A stretch of DNA of 64,000 nt, taken from the NCBI RefSeq assembly GCF_016860545.1, contig NZ_BNEB01000006.1:62001-126000 (forward strand). The letters are read 5' to 3'. The notes under the pieces were generated by a model. The model ran no database searches, was not told where the DNA came from, and worked only from the letters and a program-made list of their open reading frames with translations. The DNA comes from Streptomyces asoensis (GTDB taxonomy: Bacteria > Actinomycetota > Actinomycetes > Streptomycetales > Streptomycetaceae). Numbering within the stretch: position 1 is the stretch's first letter; every line of letters starts with the position of its first letter. The position numbers were made by a program, and so were the translations under genes. Below are positions 9,385 to 18,784 of this stretch, piece after piece.

Positions 9385-11975
9385 CCGCCCAAGCCATCGC
9401 ATCCGCGTCCGGCCCGCTCTTCGCTCTGTTCACCGCCCTGCTCCACACGGCCGCCTGGGTGATCGCCCACTGGTATGCGCTGGCGGCGGCAGCCGCCGCT
9501 GCCTGGGCCGTGAGCGAGGCGGTGGTGCGCCACCTGGCACGCAAGGCCTCGGCCGAGCGGATGGCGCTGGAGCTCGTAGCGGAGCGGCACTTCGACCCCG
9601 GCCTGGAGGAGATCTTCCGCCGTGGGGTCCAGCTCGCCCGGGCCTCGACGAGCATGCCGTGGTGGGCGCCGCGCCGCTCCAAAGCCGTACAGATCCGGCT
9701 GCGTGCCGACGGCTCCCGTGCGCTGCGCTACCGGATCGAGGGACCCGCCGGCGGCGAACGCCTGCTGTCGATCACTCCCTTCGGGCCGGCCGTCACCGTG
9801 CAGCGGGCCCGTCCCCTCGCCGACAAGCCGCGTGAGCATGTGGTGCGGGCGGAGTTCATCCTGCGCGGCAAGCCGACGGCGCCGCTGCGCGAGGTGCCGC
9901 TGGACCCGGACCCGTTGCAGCCGCTGATCGATGCCGTGTGCGACCTGCGTACGGAACTGGGTGACCTGGCCGAGGTGCGGCTCGACATCCAGCGCTCTCC
10001 CAAGTGGGTGCTGCGTGCGCGCCGTGGGCAGCTGATGGCGGACGCCCGCCGCAAAGAGCGCCGTGAGGCACAGCGCTCCGCCAAGTGGGTGCGCCATGAC
10101 GCAGGCGAGGACTCCTTCGCCTGGCAGCTGCAGCATCTCATCAGCGGCAAGCCAAGCGGGGGCGGCCGCCGTCTGGTCGTGCCACCGGTTGCGCGCCGAG
10201 TGGGTCCCCAGGAGGCGCTGGGCAAGCTCGCTGACGACGACCACCTGGTACGTGTGCAGCTGCTCGTGATGTGCGCGTCGAACACCCAAGGGCGGGCCCA
10301 GGCACGGCTCGCGCAGCTGCAGGCCGCCTTCGACGTGTTCGGCGGCGGCTCGCGGTGGGCGATGCGCGGCTGGAGTGTGGGCCCCTGGCGGTTCGGGGCG
10401 GACCGCTGGCCCAGCCGGCGCGGTTTCGAGCGCCGTTGGCAGCTGGGGCACTGCCAGCCGCCCCGACCGAACTGGGTACGCCTGGAGGAACTGACCGGCC
10501 TGCTCAAGCCCCCCACCGTGCACTGCCGGCTGCCGCTGCTCGCCGCGGACCTGCCCACCTTCGAGTTCGACAACCCCCAGTTGCTGCTGCAGGGCATCTA
10601 CCGCGCCCCCGACGGCCGCCGGCGCCTGGTCGCCAGCCACGCCGACGAGACGCTGTTCGAAGTCGGCGTGGGCAAGGCGGGCGGCGGAAAGACCGAACGC
10701 GCCCTCGCTCAGGCGATCGGCTGGGCGCACGCCGGCGGCGGGCTGATGTTCGTCGACCCGCACCGCGACTCCTGGCCCCGCGCCCTGCCGTTCCTGGCCC
10801 ACGACACGCTGATGCAGCGCATCGCTCTCATCGACCTCAACGCCCACGGACCCACTCCGCAGGTCAGTTGCTGGAACCCGCTCGGCATGCACCAGGGCCA
10901 GCGCGCGCACGAGGTCGTCGAGGCCACCGCCGACACCTTCGCCTCCGCGCTCGGCTGGGACGACGCCAGCGCACCACGCGCGCTGACCATCCTCACCGCC
11001 GCCCTGGCCGTGCTGGTCGCCCTCAACGAAACCGCCTGCCAAGCCGGCCAGTGCGAAGCCCAGAGCACCATCTTCCACGTGCGGGCCCTGCTCACCGATC
11101 CGCTCTTTCGCAGCGCGGCGCTCGCCGGGGTCCAGGGGCGCCTCGATGAGGAGACCTGCTCCTGGTGGCAGACGGTGTTCCCCACCCTGCCCGCCGACTC
11201 CTTCGCCGTGGTCCTCAACCCGATCGCCCGCCTCGCCGCCAACCCCGTCACCCGCGCGTTCCTCGGCCAGCCGGCCGGCGTCTACAACATCCGCGCCGCG
11301 ATGGACTCGGAAATGATCGTGTGGGTGTGCCCGGGCGGCAACGGGCCCACCGACCGCCTGATCACCGCGCTCCTGGCCCGGGATCTGCTGCGCGCCGTAC
11401 GCTCGCGCCGCGACAGCCCCGTAAGCCGGCGCGTCCCCTTCCGCGCCTACTTCGACGAGCTCATCACTCTCACCGGGGCAGCCCCGGAAACGATCGCCGC
11501 AATGTTCGAGGACTTCCGCAAATACCGCGTCCACGTCCACGGTATGACCCAGCTCCTGGCCCGCCTGCCCACCCCGGTGCGCCTGTCTTTGGTGCAGAAC
11601 GCCTCCACCCTCGCCTCCACCGCCGGCTCGCAGTCCGCCATCGCCGCCGTCACCGCCGAGTGGGGCGAGCATCCCAGCCCTGCCCATGTCGCCGCCCTGG
11701 ACCGTTACGAGCACTACATGTCGCTGACCGTTCACGGCCGGCGCGTCGGCCCCGTCCAGATCACCGGCGTGCACCTCGACACCGTCTTCGCCGCGTACGC
11801 CCGCCCCCGCCAGAGCACGGCCCTGCTGCGCTCAGCCCAGGCCACGGCCGGCACGGCCCCGCTCGATCAGCTCACGGCCCGAGCCGCCGACCAGCTCGCC
11901 CGCGTCAGCCGCTTCCTCACCCAGCACACCCCCGCCCTGCCCACAACGCCCCCCGAACAGAAGGGATACCAGTGA
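9360..11975 (+). CDS. VirD4/TraG-like conjugative coupling ATPase
   Basis: An 871-residue protein likely to couple DNA to the transfer channel. It has an N-terminal hydrophobic stretch (about residues 15-55), a middle domain of about 350 residues, and a P-loop GKAGGGKT at residues 438-445. An acidic Walker B-like segment (AYFDEL) and a Gln/Thr-rich loop (MTQLLARLP) follow in the last third, as in TraG/VirD4 or HerA-like ATPases. GTG 9360 has a good GGAG at 9349-9352. The start lies inside the last 25 bases of the repaired upstream gene. The stop overlaps the next start (GTGA). Confidence 0.8.
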   Translation: MDCAASCLTAQAIASASGPLFALFTALLHTAAWVIAHWYALAAAAAAAWAVSEAVVRHLARKASAERMALELVAERHFDPGLEEIFRRGVQLARASTSMPWWAPRRSKAVQIRLRADGSRALRYRIEGPAGGERLLSITPFGPAVTVQRARPLADKPREHVVRAEFILRGKPTAPLREVPLDPDPLQPLIDAVCDLRTELGDLAEVRLDIQRSPKWVLRARRGQLMADARRKERREAQRSAKWVRHDAGEDSFAWQLQHLISGKPSGGGRRLVVPPVARRVGPQEALGKLADDDHLVRVQLLVMCASNTQGRAQARLAQLQAAFDVFGGGSRWAMRGWSVGPWRFGADRWPSRRGFERRWQLGHCQPPRPNWVRLEELTGLLKPPTVHCRLPLLAADLPTFEFDNPQLLLQGIYRAPDGRRRLVASHADETLFEVGVGKAGGGKTERALAQAIGWAHAGGGLMFVDPHRDSWPRALPFLAHDTLMQRIALIDLNAHGPTPQVSCWNPLGMHQGQRAHEVVEATADTFASALGWDDASAPRALTILTAALAVLVALNETACQAGQCEAQSTIFHVRALLTDPLFRSAALAGVQGRLDEETCSWWQTVFPTLPADSFAVVLNPIARLAANPVTRAFLGQPAGVYNIRAAMDSEMIVWVCPGGNGPTDRLITALLARDLLRAVRSRRDSPVSRRVPFRAYFDELITLTGAAPETIAAMFEDFRKYRVHVHGMTQLLARLPTPVRLSLVQNASTLASTAGSQSAIAAVTAEWGEHPSPAHVAALDRYEHYMSLTVHGRRVGPVQITGVHLDTVFAAYARPRQSTALLRSAQATAGTAPLDQLTARAADQLARVSRFLTQHTPALPTTPPEQKGYQ

Positions 11976-12883
11976 CCACTCCCGCGCCCCCTGTACAGGC
12001 CAGGCACACTCCCAGCCCTCTCGAACCGCTTCCCCACCAGCTCCTGACCGCACTCGCCCAGCACCGCATGGCGACCACCAGCCAGCTCCATACCCTGTTG
12101 CGCCCCCACGCCAGCCGGCAGGCCATCTCCCACCCCCTCAACACACTGCGCCGCCGCCAGCTGGTCGGATACACCGTGCTGGCCCGATCGAACGGAGCCC
12201 GCGCCTGGTACCTCACCGGCGAAGGCGCCCGTCTCACCCGTGACTTGCCCGCCCTGCGCGGCCGCCCCCCGTACCCGATCACCACCGCCACGGCTGCCTC
12301 GCTGAAAACCCCCCACACGCTGACCGTCGTCCGCACCCACCTGGCCTTCGTCACCGATGCCCGCCGTCACGGCGACGAACACGGCCCCCTCGACTGGACC
12401 CCCGAGGTCTCCCACCCGCTCGGCGACGGCGAGCGCCTCATCGCCGACGCGGTCCTGCGCTACACACTCAACCGCGGCGAACAGCGCACCAAGCTGCGGG
12501 CGTTCGCCGAGATCGACCGGAGCACCATGGGCAGCGAACGCCTCGCCTCCAAGCTCATCGAGTACGCACGCCTGTGGTCCTGCCAGTCGCAGCCCGCCGG
12601 CCGCCGGCACCGCGCGCAAACCCTCGCCGGGCCCGCATGGCTGCGCTGGTACCCCGTCTTTCCCCGGGTGCTGTTCGTACTGACCGGCGCCTCCCGCACC
12701 GTCCTGAGCCACCGCATCAGCGACCTGCAGGCCATGACCGCCCAGCATCCGCTCGTCAATGCCCTCGCCCGGCAGGTACCGCTGGGCGCGGCAGTCCTGG
12801 ACGACCTCGAACTGCGCGGGCCCTCCAGCAGGGTGTGGACGCCCCTCCTGGGCGGCACGCCACGGCCGTGGACCGAGCTGTGA
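11972..12883 (+). CDS. Replication-relaxation family winged-helix protein
   Basis: A 303-residue protein with an N-terminal winged helix-turn-helix (about residues 20-75: LLTALAQHRMATTSQLHTL, then a recognition-helix region and a beta wing ending WYLTGEG). The C-terminal domain contains PDAVLRY-like acidic residues (IADAVLRY, FAEIDRSTM). This is the pattern of actinobacterial replication-relaxation proteins found on plasmids and integrative elements, proposed to help plasmid replication or DNA processing. It is the last gene of the transfer operon, coupled by GTGA overlap to the coupling ATPase, so it may deliver or prepare the DNA substrate. Confidence 0.75.
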   Translation: MTTPAPPVQARHTPSPLEPLPHQLLTALAQHRMATTSQLHTLLRPHASRQAISHPLNTLRRRQLVGYTVLARSNGARAWYLTGEGARLTRDLPALRGRPPYPITTATAASLKTPHTLTVVRTHLAFVTDARRHGDEHGPLDWTPEVSHPLGDGERLIADAVLRYTLNRGEQRTKLRAFAEIDRSTMGSERLASKLIEYARLWSCQSQPAGRRHRAQTLAGPAWLRWYPVFPRVLFVLTGASRTVLSHRISDLQAMTAQHPLVNALARQVPLGAAVLDDLELRGPSSRVWTPLLGGTPRPWTEL

Positions 12884-13028
12884 CACCAGCAGAGGGTGAA
12901 GGAATGTCGCAGCCCTGCAACAGCCCCACAACCCACTCGACTTCACATTAGCGAACAGATAGTTTACGGCTGCACACCGCAAGGGCGGCGGACAACCGTC
13001 CCGCCCGAAGAGATATGGGAGAAGCCAG

Positions 13029-13556
13029 ATGAAGCCGGTGAGCAACGCGATTCGCCAGGGCGAAGACAGCTGGAGCCAGACGCCGTCCACCCCGACCCGG
13101 TCCGTCAGCCAGGTCGGGGACGCATGGGTACTGCAGGGGGCCGGAGACTACGACCTGACCGACCTCAACGAGTTACGCCGCCGGTTCCCCGACCGGCGAG
13201 TCACCCTCGACGCAGACATGATCATCGTCTGGCCGCCCTTCACCCCCGCCGAACCGAACCCGGCACATCACCGCCCGGTCCCCCACTCCGGCACGGAACA
13301 GGGGCAGCCGGTCCGTTTCCCCCACCCCATTCCGGCCACTTCACCTCACTCACCCCAGCAGCACCAAGGGCCCCAGCCCCGGCCCGTCACGCACCCCGCA
13401 CAGGGAGCCGACGCCGCTGAAGCACCGGAACACCCCACAGAAATCCCCTCAATCCGGCCCGCAGCACACCAGCCCACACGCCACGACACCCCGCCGCAGC
13501 ACCATCACGCACACCTGACCTGCACAGCCAAAAGCCAACACCGGCAGCCGGGTTGA
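13029..13556 (+). CDS. Hypothetical Pro/His-rich protein with a TTA codon
   Basis: A 175-residue frame with a good ribosome-binding site (GGGAG at 13017-13021, seven bases before ATG). Residues 20-75 look folded (VGDAWVLQGAGDYDLTDLNEL and following); the remaining hundred residues are Pro, His, Gln and Thr-rich and probably disordered. Leu49 is encoded by TTA (13173-13175), the rare codon whose tRNA is the bldA product in Streptomyces. It lies alone between the transfer and pilus operons. No family was recognised, and the disordered tail makes the exact extent of a functional gene uncertain. Confidence 0.5.
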   Translation: MKPVSNAIRQGEDSWSQTPSTPTRSVSQVGDAWVLQGAGDYDLTDLNELRRRFPDRRVTLDADMIIVWPPFTPAEPNPAHHRPVPHSGTEQGQPVRFPHPIPATSPHSPQQHQGPQPRPVTHPAQGADAAEAPEHPTEIPSIRPAAHQPTRHDTPPQHHHAHLTCTAKSQHRQPG

Positions 13557-13880
13557 CAAACAAACCCTCGAGGCCGCCCGCAGGCATATGCATAGCTTGT
13601 CGTTGCGCAAAGGCACTCACCACACAACCGGCCTGCAGCACCACGAGTCCAGCCCACACCCCCCCAGGAAGCAGACGCCCGTCAGGGTGTGCACGCGAGG
13701 AGACAGCCGTGACACGCCGGGCACATCGCCCGCCCGTCGCATCCCTCGCACCGCACAGCACCGGCTCCAAGAGCTGCAGCCCCTGCAGCACACGCCAGCC
13801 AAGTCACCGCCTGCTTCCCCGCCGCAGACCGCACCGGCCGATCCAGATCACAGCAGCCACTGTCTCGAAAGGATGAGGAA
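13557..13880 (+). other. Intergenic region before the pilus operon
   Basis: No convincing gene. Two overlapping frames (13553-13876 and 13588-13884) have poor start signals and low-complexity Pro/Ser/Arg/His composition. A TTGACA hexamer lies at 13553-13558 with an AT-rich CATATGCATAG about 27 bases downstream; that spacing is too long for a standard promoter, so only a promoter somewhere in this stretch can be proposed. The strong GAAAGGA at 13867-13873 belongs to the next gene. Confidence 0.4.
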
Positions 13881-14582
13881 TTGAGCAGGCCCCGCGCACG
13901 CGCCGACGCCGCACCAAGCAACGTTCACCAGCATCGCGTTGCCCGCCCTGTGGCCCCGCCGCGGGTGTCGGCTCGCAGGCGCCGGCCGGGTGTCATCGCA
14001 CTGTCGCTCGCACTGATCGGTGCCGGCGGGGCCGGTGCCGCGGTACTGCTGCTCCAGGTCGGCGACCGCACCGAAGTGGTGACCGTGGTGCGCGACGTCC
14101 AGGTCGGCCAGGTCCTCACGGAAGGCGACCTGGGCACCGCCTCGATCGCCCTGGACCCCGCGGTCAAAACGGTGCGCAGTGACGACCTGGACCTGGTGGT
14201 GGGCCAACGCGCTGCCGTGGAACTCAGACCCGGCTCTCTCCTGGCACCGTCGCAGGTGACGAAAGACTCGCTGGTCAAGACGGGTGAGCAGTTGGTACCG
14301 ATCGGGCTGGAGCCCAAGCAGATCCCTGCCACCGCGCTGGTACCGGGGCAGAAGGTCCAACTGGTACAGGTGCCGGCCCAGTCGGCGGCGGACACCGGCC
14401 AGACACCCCCCGCCGCGCCCCGCACCATCGCCGGGCGGGTCGTGAAGGCCTCGGGAGCCGCGCCCGGCACCGGGATCATGGTGGTTGACGTCGCCACGTC
14501 CGCTGCCGACGGCCCCACGGCAGCCGCCTGGGTGGCCGCCGGCACCTTACGTCTGGTCCTCGCCGCTGCGGACGGCAGCTGA
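13881..14582 (+). CDS. CpaB/SAF-domain pilus assembly protein
   Basis: A 233-residue protein with a membrane helix at about residues 38-60 and an outer SAF domain (VVRDVQVGQVLTEGDLG, then LRPGSLLAPSQV, as in CpaB/RcpC). CpaB-type proteins line the periplasmic or outer part of Tad pilus machines. It starts at TTG 13881, with GAAAGGA at 13867-13873 seven bases upstream, and shares one base with the next ATG. Leu223 is encoded by TTA (14547-14549). As the first gene of the pilus operon, that codon could make the whole operon sensitive to bldA through translational coupling. Confidence 0.75.
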   Translation: MSRPRARADAAPSNVHQHRVARPVAPPRVSARRRRPGVIALSLALIGAGGAGAAVLLLQVGDRTEVVTVVRDVQVGQVLTEGDLGTASIALDPAVKTVRSDDLDLVVGQRAAVELRPGSLLAPSQVTKDSLVKTGEQLVPIGLEPKQIPATALVPGQKVQLVQVPAQSAADTGQTPPAAPRTIAGRVVKASGAAPGTGIMVVDVATSAADGPTAAAWVAAGTLRLVLAAADGS

Positions 14583-15409
14583 TGGCTGTCATCGCCCTGG
14601 CGGGCTGCAGTGGTGCGCCGGGAGTGACCACGAGCGCACTCGCCCTGCTGCTGTCCTGGCCCCTGGCACCGGGCCGGCGGCTGGTCCTGGCCGAGTGCGA
14701 TCCGGACGGCGGGGCCGTGCTGCACGGCCTGCTACAAGGCACCCTCGGCGACCGCTACGGACTGCGCAACCTCTCCGTCGCCGCCCGCCAGGGCGACCTC
14801 GGCGACGCCTTCTGGCGTCAGCTGATCGATTTGAGCGGCGAGGACGGCGCGCAGGATGCGCCGCGTGACCGGCTGCTGCTTCCGGGCCTCAGCGATCCTT
14901 CTCAGGCGGCGAGCCTGGAGCCGGTATGGAAGGCACTGGGGGTCATCTTCCGCGGCATCGACGCCGAGCACGGACACGACGTCCTGATCGACCTGGGCCG
15001 AACCGGGGCTTTCGGAGCGTGCGGCGTGCTGGCCGAGCAGGCCGACGCGGTGCTGGTGGTGGTGCGCAATACGCTGCGCTGCCTGCAGGCGGCGCAGGGC
15101 CGGGTGCGCGCCCTGCTGGAGCGGGTCGGGGACGTCGGGCTGGTGGTCATCGGTGAAGGGCCGTATCCGGCGGGCGAGGTGCAGCGCGTGCTGCAGGTGC
15201 CGGTAGTGGCGAGCCTGCCGTACACGCCGAAGGACGCCCGGGTGCTGTCCGACGGAGCCGAGCAGCCGCGTCACTTCACCAGGTCACCGCTGATGAAGGC
15301 CGCCAGGACCAGCGGCACGCTGCTGATGCAGCACGCTGCACTGCGGCGGGCGCGCCTGGATCCGGCCGGCCGGCACGGCGCAGGTCACGGGGTGAACCGT
15401 GCGCGGTAA
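14582..15409 (+). CDS. MinD/ParA-like ATPase (TadZ/CpaE-like)
   Basis: A 275-residue MinD/ParA-fold protein, expected to position the pilus machine. The N-terminal P-loop region reads GCSGAPGVTTSALAL: the Gly and Thr residues of the deviant Walker A motif are kept, but the usual lysines are absent, so ATP turnover may be weak or lost. ECDPDGG (about residue 39) and IDLGRTG (about 137) correspond to the switch regions. The absence of a receiver domain is usual for Gram-positive versions. It overlaps the CpaB-like gene by one base and the TadA gene by 11 bases. Confidence 0.75.
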   Translation: MAVIALAGCSGAPGVTTSALALLLSWPLAPGRRLVLAECDPDGGAVLHGLLQGTLGDRYGLRNLSVAARQGDLGDAFWRQLIDLSGEDGAQDAPRDRLLLPGLSDPSQAASLEPVWKALGVIFRGIDAEHGHDVLIDLGRTGAFGACGVLAEQADAVLVVVRNTLRCLQAAQGRVRALLERVGDVGLVVIGEGPYPAGEVQRVLQVPVVASLPYTPKDARVLSDGAEQPRHFTRSPLMKAARTSGTLLMQHAALRRARLDPAGRHGAGHGVNRAR

Positions 15410-16907
15410 GCCCCTGCACACCGATCCCATCGTCGCCGCGGTTCCCGGCCCGCCCCCGCTGCGGCGGCCGCGGCCGCCGCAGGCGAACGGCAGCCCGCCG
15501 GCCGCGCCTGGTGCTGCCTCAAGCAGGCAGCTGCTCGGTGCCGCGGCGCCTCGGGCCAGCGTCGATTACGAGGTCGCCCGGCAGATCGCGGGCCAGGTCG
15601 CCAAGCAGCGCGAGGAGTTGCTGAAGACGACGCCCGCGATGGACCGGGCGAGCGAAGAGCAGCGTTGCCTGGACTGGATCAATGAGGCCGTCGCCTTGTG
15701 GTCGGACGCTCACGCGATGGGGCCGCAGGCCGATGAGGCATTGCGGCGTGCGGTCTACGACCTGCTCTTCCGGGCTGGCCGGCTCCAGCCGTACTTGGAC
15801 GACGAGCGGGTCGAGGACATCATCATCCAGGGTCCGGGTGAGGTGTGGCTCGACTACGGCAACGGTGAACGCCGCATGGTCGGCGCGATCGCAGAGTCGG
15901 AAGAAGAACTGCTCGAGCTGCTGCGGGAGTTGGCAAGGAGTTCGGGACACAGCGAGCGCACCATCTCCACAGCTCATCCCACCCTGGCGCTGTCCTTGCA
16001 GGACGGCTCGCGCCTTCAGGCCATCACCGGACTGGGGCCCATGACATACGCGGTCATCCGCCGTCACCGGGTTTCCCAGGCCGATCTCGACGACCTGGTG
16101 CGGCTGGGCACGATCGATCCCATCCTGCGCGAGTTCCTCGGCGCGTGTGTGCGCGCAGAGAAGAACATCATGATCGCGGGAAAGCAGAAGGCCGGGAAGA
16201 CCACGCTGCTCAGGGCGATGCTCAAGGAGTTCCCTGCCCAGACACGGTTCGCCACCCTGCAGACCGAGGACGAGCTGTTCGCCCACACAAGCGGCCACCA
16301 CCGCCAGGTCGTCTCCCTGATCGGGCGGGAGTCCAACGGGGAGAAGGACCTCACCGGCCGCGGCGCCGGGGAGGTCACCCTGCTGGATCTGATGCATCCG
16401 GCGCTGCGGATGTCGCTGGAGCGGATCGTGGTCGGCGAGGTCCGCGGCCCGGAAGTCGTCGCCATGATGCAGGCGCTCACCAACGGCTCGGGCGGCAACC
16501 TGTGCACCATCCACGCGCGTCGCCCGGACATCATCTTTGACCGGATCGCCGAGCTGTATGCGCTCGCCCAGGGCAACCTGTCGGAGCAGCTCGCCTACCG
16601 GCAGACAGCAAACGGCCTGGACTTCATCGTGTACGTCGACATGACGGACGAGACGCAGATCGGCGGACGCCGCCACCGTTACGTCTCCCACGTGCTGGAG
16701 CTGACCGGGATCGGCGAGTCCGGCCGCCCCGCCACGAACGAGGTCTTCTCCCCCGGGCTGGACTTCGGTGAGCTGCGTGCCGTGCCGCGGATGGACCCCG
16801 GCTGCGTCGACGACCTGCGCCGTGTCGGCTTCGACTCGGCGCTGCTGCAGCAGTGCTACGGAGCCTGGCAGGCTCCTTTGCCGCTGAAGGTGAGGGCTGG
16901 CCGATGA
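15399..16907 (+). CDS. tadA: TadA/CpaF secretion ATPase
   Basis: A 502-residue hexameric secretion ATPase that powers assembly of Tad/Flp pili. It has a Pro-rich start, an N-terminal domain, then the CpaF core with P-loop GKQKAGKT at residues 261-268, an Asp box-like region (TLQTEDELF) and the Walker B region RIVVGEVRGPE, followed by HARRPD, where the His box is expected. Size and motif order are those of TadA. The GTG start overlaps the end of the MinD-like gene by 11 bases. The stop overlaps the TadB start (ATGA). Confidence 0.9.
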   Translation: MRGKPLHTDPIVAAVPGPPPLRRPRPPQANGSPPAAPGAASSRQLLGAAAPRASVDYEVARQIAGQVAKQREELLKTTPAMDRASEEQRCLDWINEAVALWSDAHAMGPQADEALRRAVYDLLFRAGRLQPYLDDERVEDIIIQGPGEVWLDYGNGERRMVGAIAESEEELLELLRELARSSGHSERTISTAHPTLALSLQDGSRLQAITGLGPMTYAVIRRHRVSQADLDDLVRLGTIDPILREFLGACVRAEKNIMIAGKQKAGKTTLLRAMLKEFPAQTRFATLQTEDELFAHTSGHHRQVVSLIGRESNGEKDLTGRGAGEVTLLDLMHPALRMSLERIVVGEVRGPEVVAMMQALTNGSGGNLCTIHARRPDIIFDRIAELYALAQGNLSEQLAYRQTANGLDFIVYVDMTDETQIGGRRHRYVSHVLELTGIGESGRPATNEVFSPGLDFGELRAVPRMDPGCVDDLRRVGFDSALLQQCYGAWQAPLPLKVRAGR

Positions 16908-17854
16908 CCTTGCTGTGGGGGCTGTGGTGCGGCATGGCCGTGATGGGCGGGCTGATCGGCGTCGTCGCGGGCCTGGTGGGTACGACGGCGCCGCGCCGGG
17001 CTCCGCTGCGGCAGCGGTGGCAGGCCTTGCGCGCCGGAAAGGAAAGGGGTGCTCAGGCCCGGCTGCGGCAGCGGACCCTGACAGGTGCGTCCGTGCTCGT
17101 GTTCGCGCTCGTGTGGCTGGTCTCGGGAAACTTTGTGGGCGGTGCGCTGCTGGGCACGGCGGTGATCGGTGTGCCCTGGCTGATCGCCCCCGCTTACAGG
17201 GCGCAGGAACGCATCGGCCAGCTGGAGGCCTTGAGTGAGTGGACTCAGCGTCTGGCCGGCCTGCTCCGGCTCGGCATGGGGGTGGAACAGGCGATGATGA
17301 CCAGCCGCAAGGGCGCGCCGGACGAGCTCGCCACGCAGATCACCAATCTGTCCGACCGGCTGCGTCTGGGCTGGCGGCCGGAGCCGGCGCTGCGTGCCTT
17401 CGGTGACGAGCTGGACGACGTCACCGCGGACAAGGTGGTCGCAGCCCTGTTGCTGTCGGTCAACGACCGCGGCCCCGGTCTGGCCCAGGCCTTGGAGGAT
17501 CTGGCGGGCACCGTCCGCGAGGAGGTCGCAGGCAAGCGGAAAGTCGAGGCGGACAGGGCCAAGTCCAGGACGACGGTGCGGTGGATGACCTTCATCACCG
17601 CGGGCATCGTGGTGGCCGGGTTCTTCGTGCCGTCCTACACCGCGCCGTACGCCACGCTGCTCGGTCAGCTCGTCCTCGCCCTCGCGACAGCCGGCTTCAT
17701 CGGTGTGCTCGCCCTGATGCGGCAGCTGGGCCTCTTCCGCCGCATTCCCCGCTTTTTGATCACCGACGCTGCGAGCACGGTCCGGCTGCCCGCACCGACA
17801 CCAAAGGCGTCCGCCGACGCCGCCGGCCGCGCGCAGGAAGGACTCCCGTCGTGA
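16904..17854 (+). CDS. tadB: TadB-like pilus inner-membrane protein
   Basis: A 316-residue protein with an N-terminal membrane helix pair, a T2SSF/GspF-type domain in the middle (LSEWTQRLAGLLRLGMGVEQA, followed by a conserved helical stretch) and two C-terminal helices (about residues 230-250 and 255-275). T2SSF proteins form the membrane platform against which TadA works. Its ATG overlaps the tadA stop (ATGA) and its stop overlaps the tadC start (GTGA). Confidence 0.85.
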   Translation: MTLLWGLWCGMAVMGGLIGVVAGLVGTTAPRRAPLRQRWQALRAGKERGAQARLRQRTLTGASVLVFALVWLVSGNFVGGALLGTAVIGVPWLIAPAYRAQERIGQLEALSEWTQRLAGLLRLGMGVEQAMMTSRKGAPDELATQITNLSDRLRLGWRPEPALRAFGDELDDVTADKVVAALLLSVNDRGPGLAQALEDLAGTVREEVAGKRKVEADRAKSRTTVRWMTFITAGIVVAGFFVPSYTAPYATLLGQLVLALATAGFIGVLALMRQLGLFRRIPRFLITDAASTVRLPAPTPKASADAAGRAQEGLPS

Positions 17855-18738
17855 ACCTGTTTCCCGCCGTGGCGGCCGGCACTGCCGCCGGCGCAGGTCT
17901 CGCCTTGCTGATGCGTGAACTCCTTGCCTTCCAGCCCGCGTTGGGGCCCGCTCTCACCCGCAGCGCACCGGCCACGCTCGCCGCCGCCGTGCAAGCGGAG
18001 CCGGAGCGCGAGGAGCGGTGGGGACGGTGGCTGCTGGAGCGCCTGGGCCGTGTGCCCGGTGTGAGGATCCCGGCGACGGACTTGGCGCTGCTGGGGCAGG
18101 GCCCGGGCCAGTTCATGCTGAAGAAGACGGCGCTGGCCGGGCTCGGGCTGCTCTGCCCGGTGATCGCCGCCATTCCGTGGATCATTGCAGGGGTCTCCCT
18201 GCCGTTCTATGTGCCGGCCGCCGTCGGACTCCTGCTGGCGGGAGTGCTGTTCCTCACTCCCGATCTGGCGGTACGCGACCAGGCCAAGCGGGCCCGGCAG
18301 GAGTTCCTGCACGCGCTGTCCGCCTACCTGGACCTGGTCGCGCTCAAGCGGGCCGCCGACGCCGGTCCCGCACAAGCTCTGGAAAAGGCCGCCGATGTCG
18401 GCCGCGGCTGGCCCTTCCTGTACCTGCAAGGGGCACTGCGTCGGGCCCGGCTGGAGAAGATTCCCCCGTACCAGGCGCTCAGCGAACTGGCCGCCGCGTA
18501 CGACCTGCCCGTCCTGGACGACGTCGCCGACATCATGCGGGGCTCGGCCACCGACGGTGCTGCCGTCTACAAAGCTCTGCGGGCCCGCAGCGCAGCGCTC
18601 AGCAGCGAGCTGCTGGCCGATCAAGCCGCAGAAGCCAATGCCGCCAGCGAGAAGATGACCGCTCCGGGAGCCCTGCTCGCCGTGCTGGTCATGCTCTTGA
18701 TGGCCTTCCCTGCGGTGATCCGCATGCTCACCGTGTGA
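17851..18738 (+). CDS. tadC: TadC-like pilus inner-membrane protein
   Basis: A 295-residue partner of TadB: an N-terminal helix, two central helices (about residues 92-135), a cytoplasmic T2SSF region (QEFLHALSAYLDLVALKRAAD, then YQALSELAAAYDLP) and a C-terminal hydrophobic helix ending at the stop. Together TadB and TadC form the platform. It starts at GTG 17851, coupled to tadB. The 46-base gap after it, with TGGAGGAG before the next gene, is the only real break inside the pilus operon. Confidence 0.85.
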   Translation: MNLFPAVAAGTAAGAGLALLMRELLAFQPALGPALTRSAPATLAAAVQAEPEREERWGRWLLERLGRVPGVRIPATDLALLGQGPGQFMLKKTALAGLGLLCPVIAAIPWIIAGVSLPFYVPAAVGLLLAGVLFLTPDLAVRDQAKRARQEFLHALSAYLDLVALKRAADAGPAQALEKAADVGRGWPFLYLQGALRRARLEKIPPYQALSELAAAYDLPVLDDVADIMRGSATDGAAVYKALRARSAALSSELLADQAAEANAASEKMTAPGALLAVLVMLLMAFPAVIRMLTV

Positions 18739-18784
18739 CCTCACCCCTCGGTCCAAGCCGTTGACCCTCATGTGGAGGAGCCCC

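Noticed and set aside
9300..11774. An 824-codon open frame on the minus strand
   Set aside because: Antisense shadow of the coupling ATPase, which has a clear P-loop in the sense direction.
13553..13593. TTGACA followed by CATATGCATAG as a promoter
   Set aside because: The spacing is about 27 bases, far from the 16-19 of a standard promoter; kept only as a note.
13588..13884. Small frame ending inside the start of the CpaB-like gene
   Set aside because: No ribosome-binding site and low-complexity His/Pro/Ser composition.
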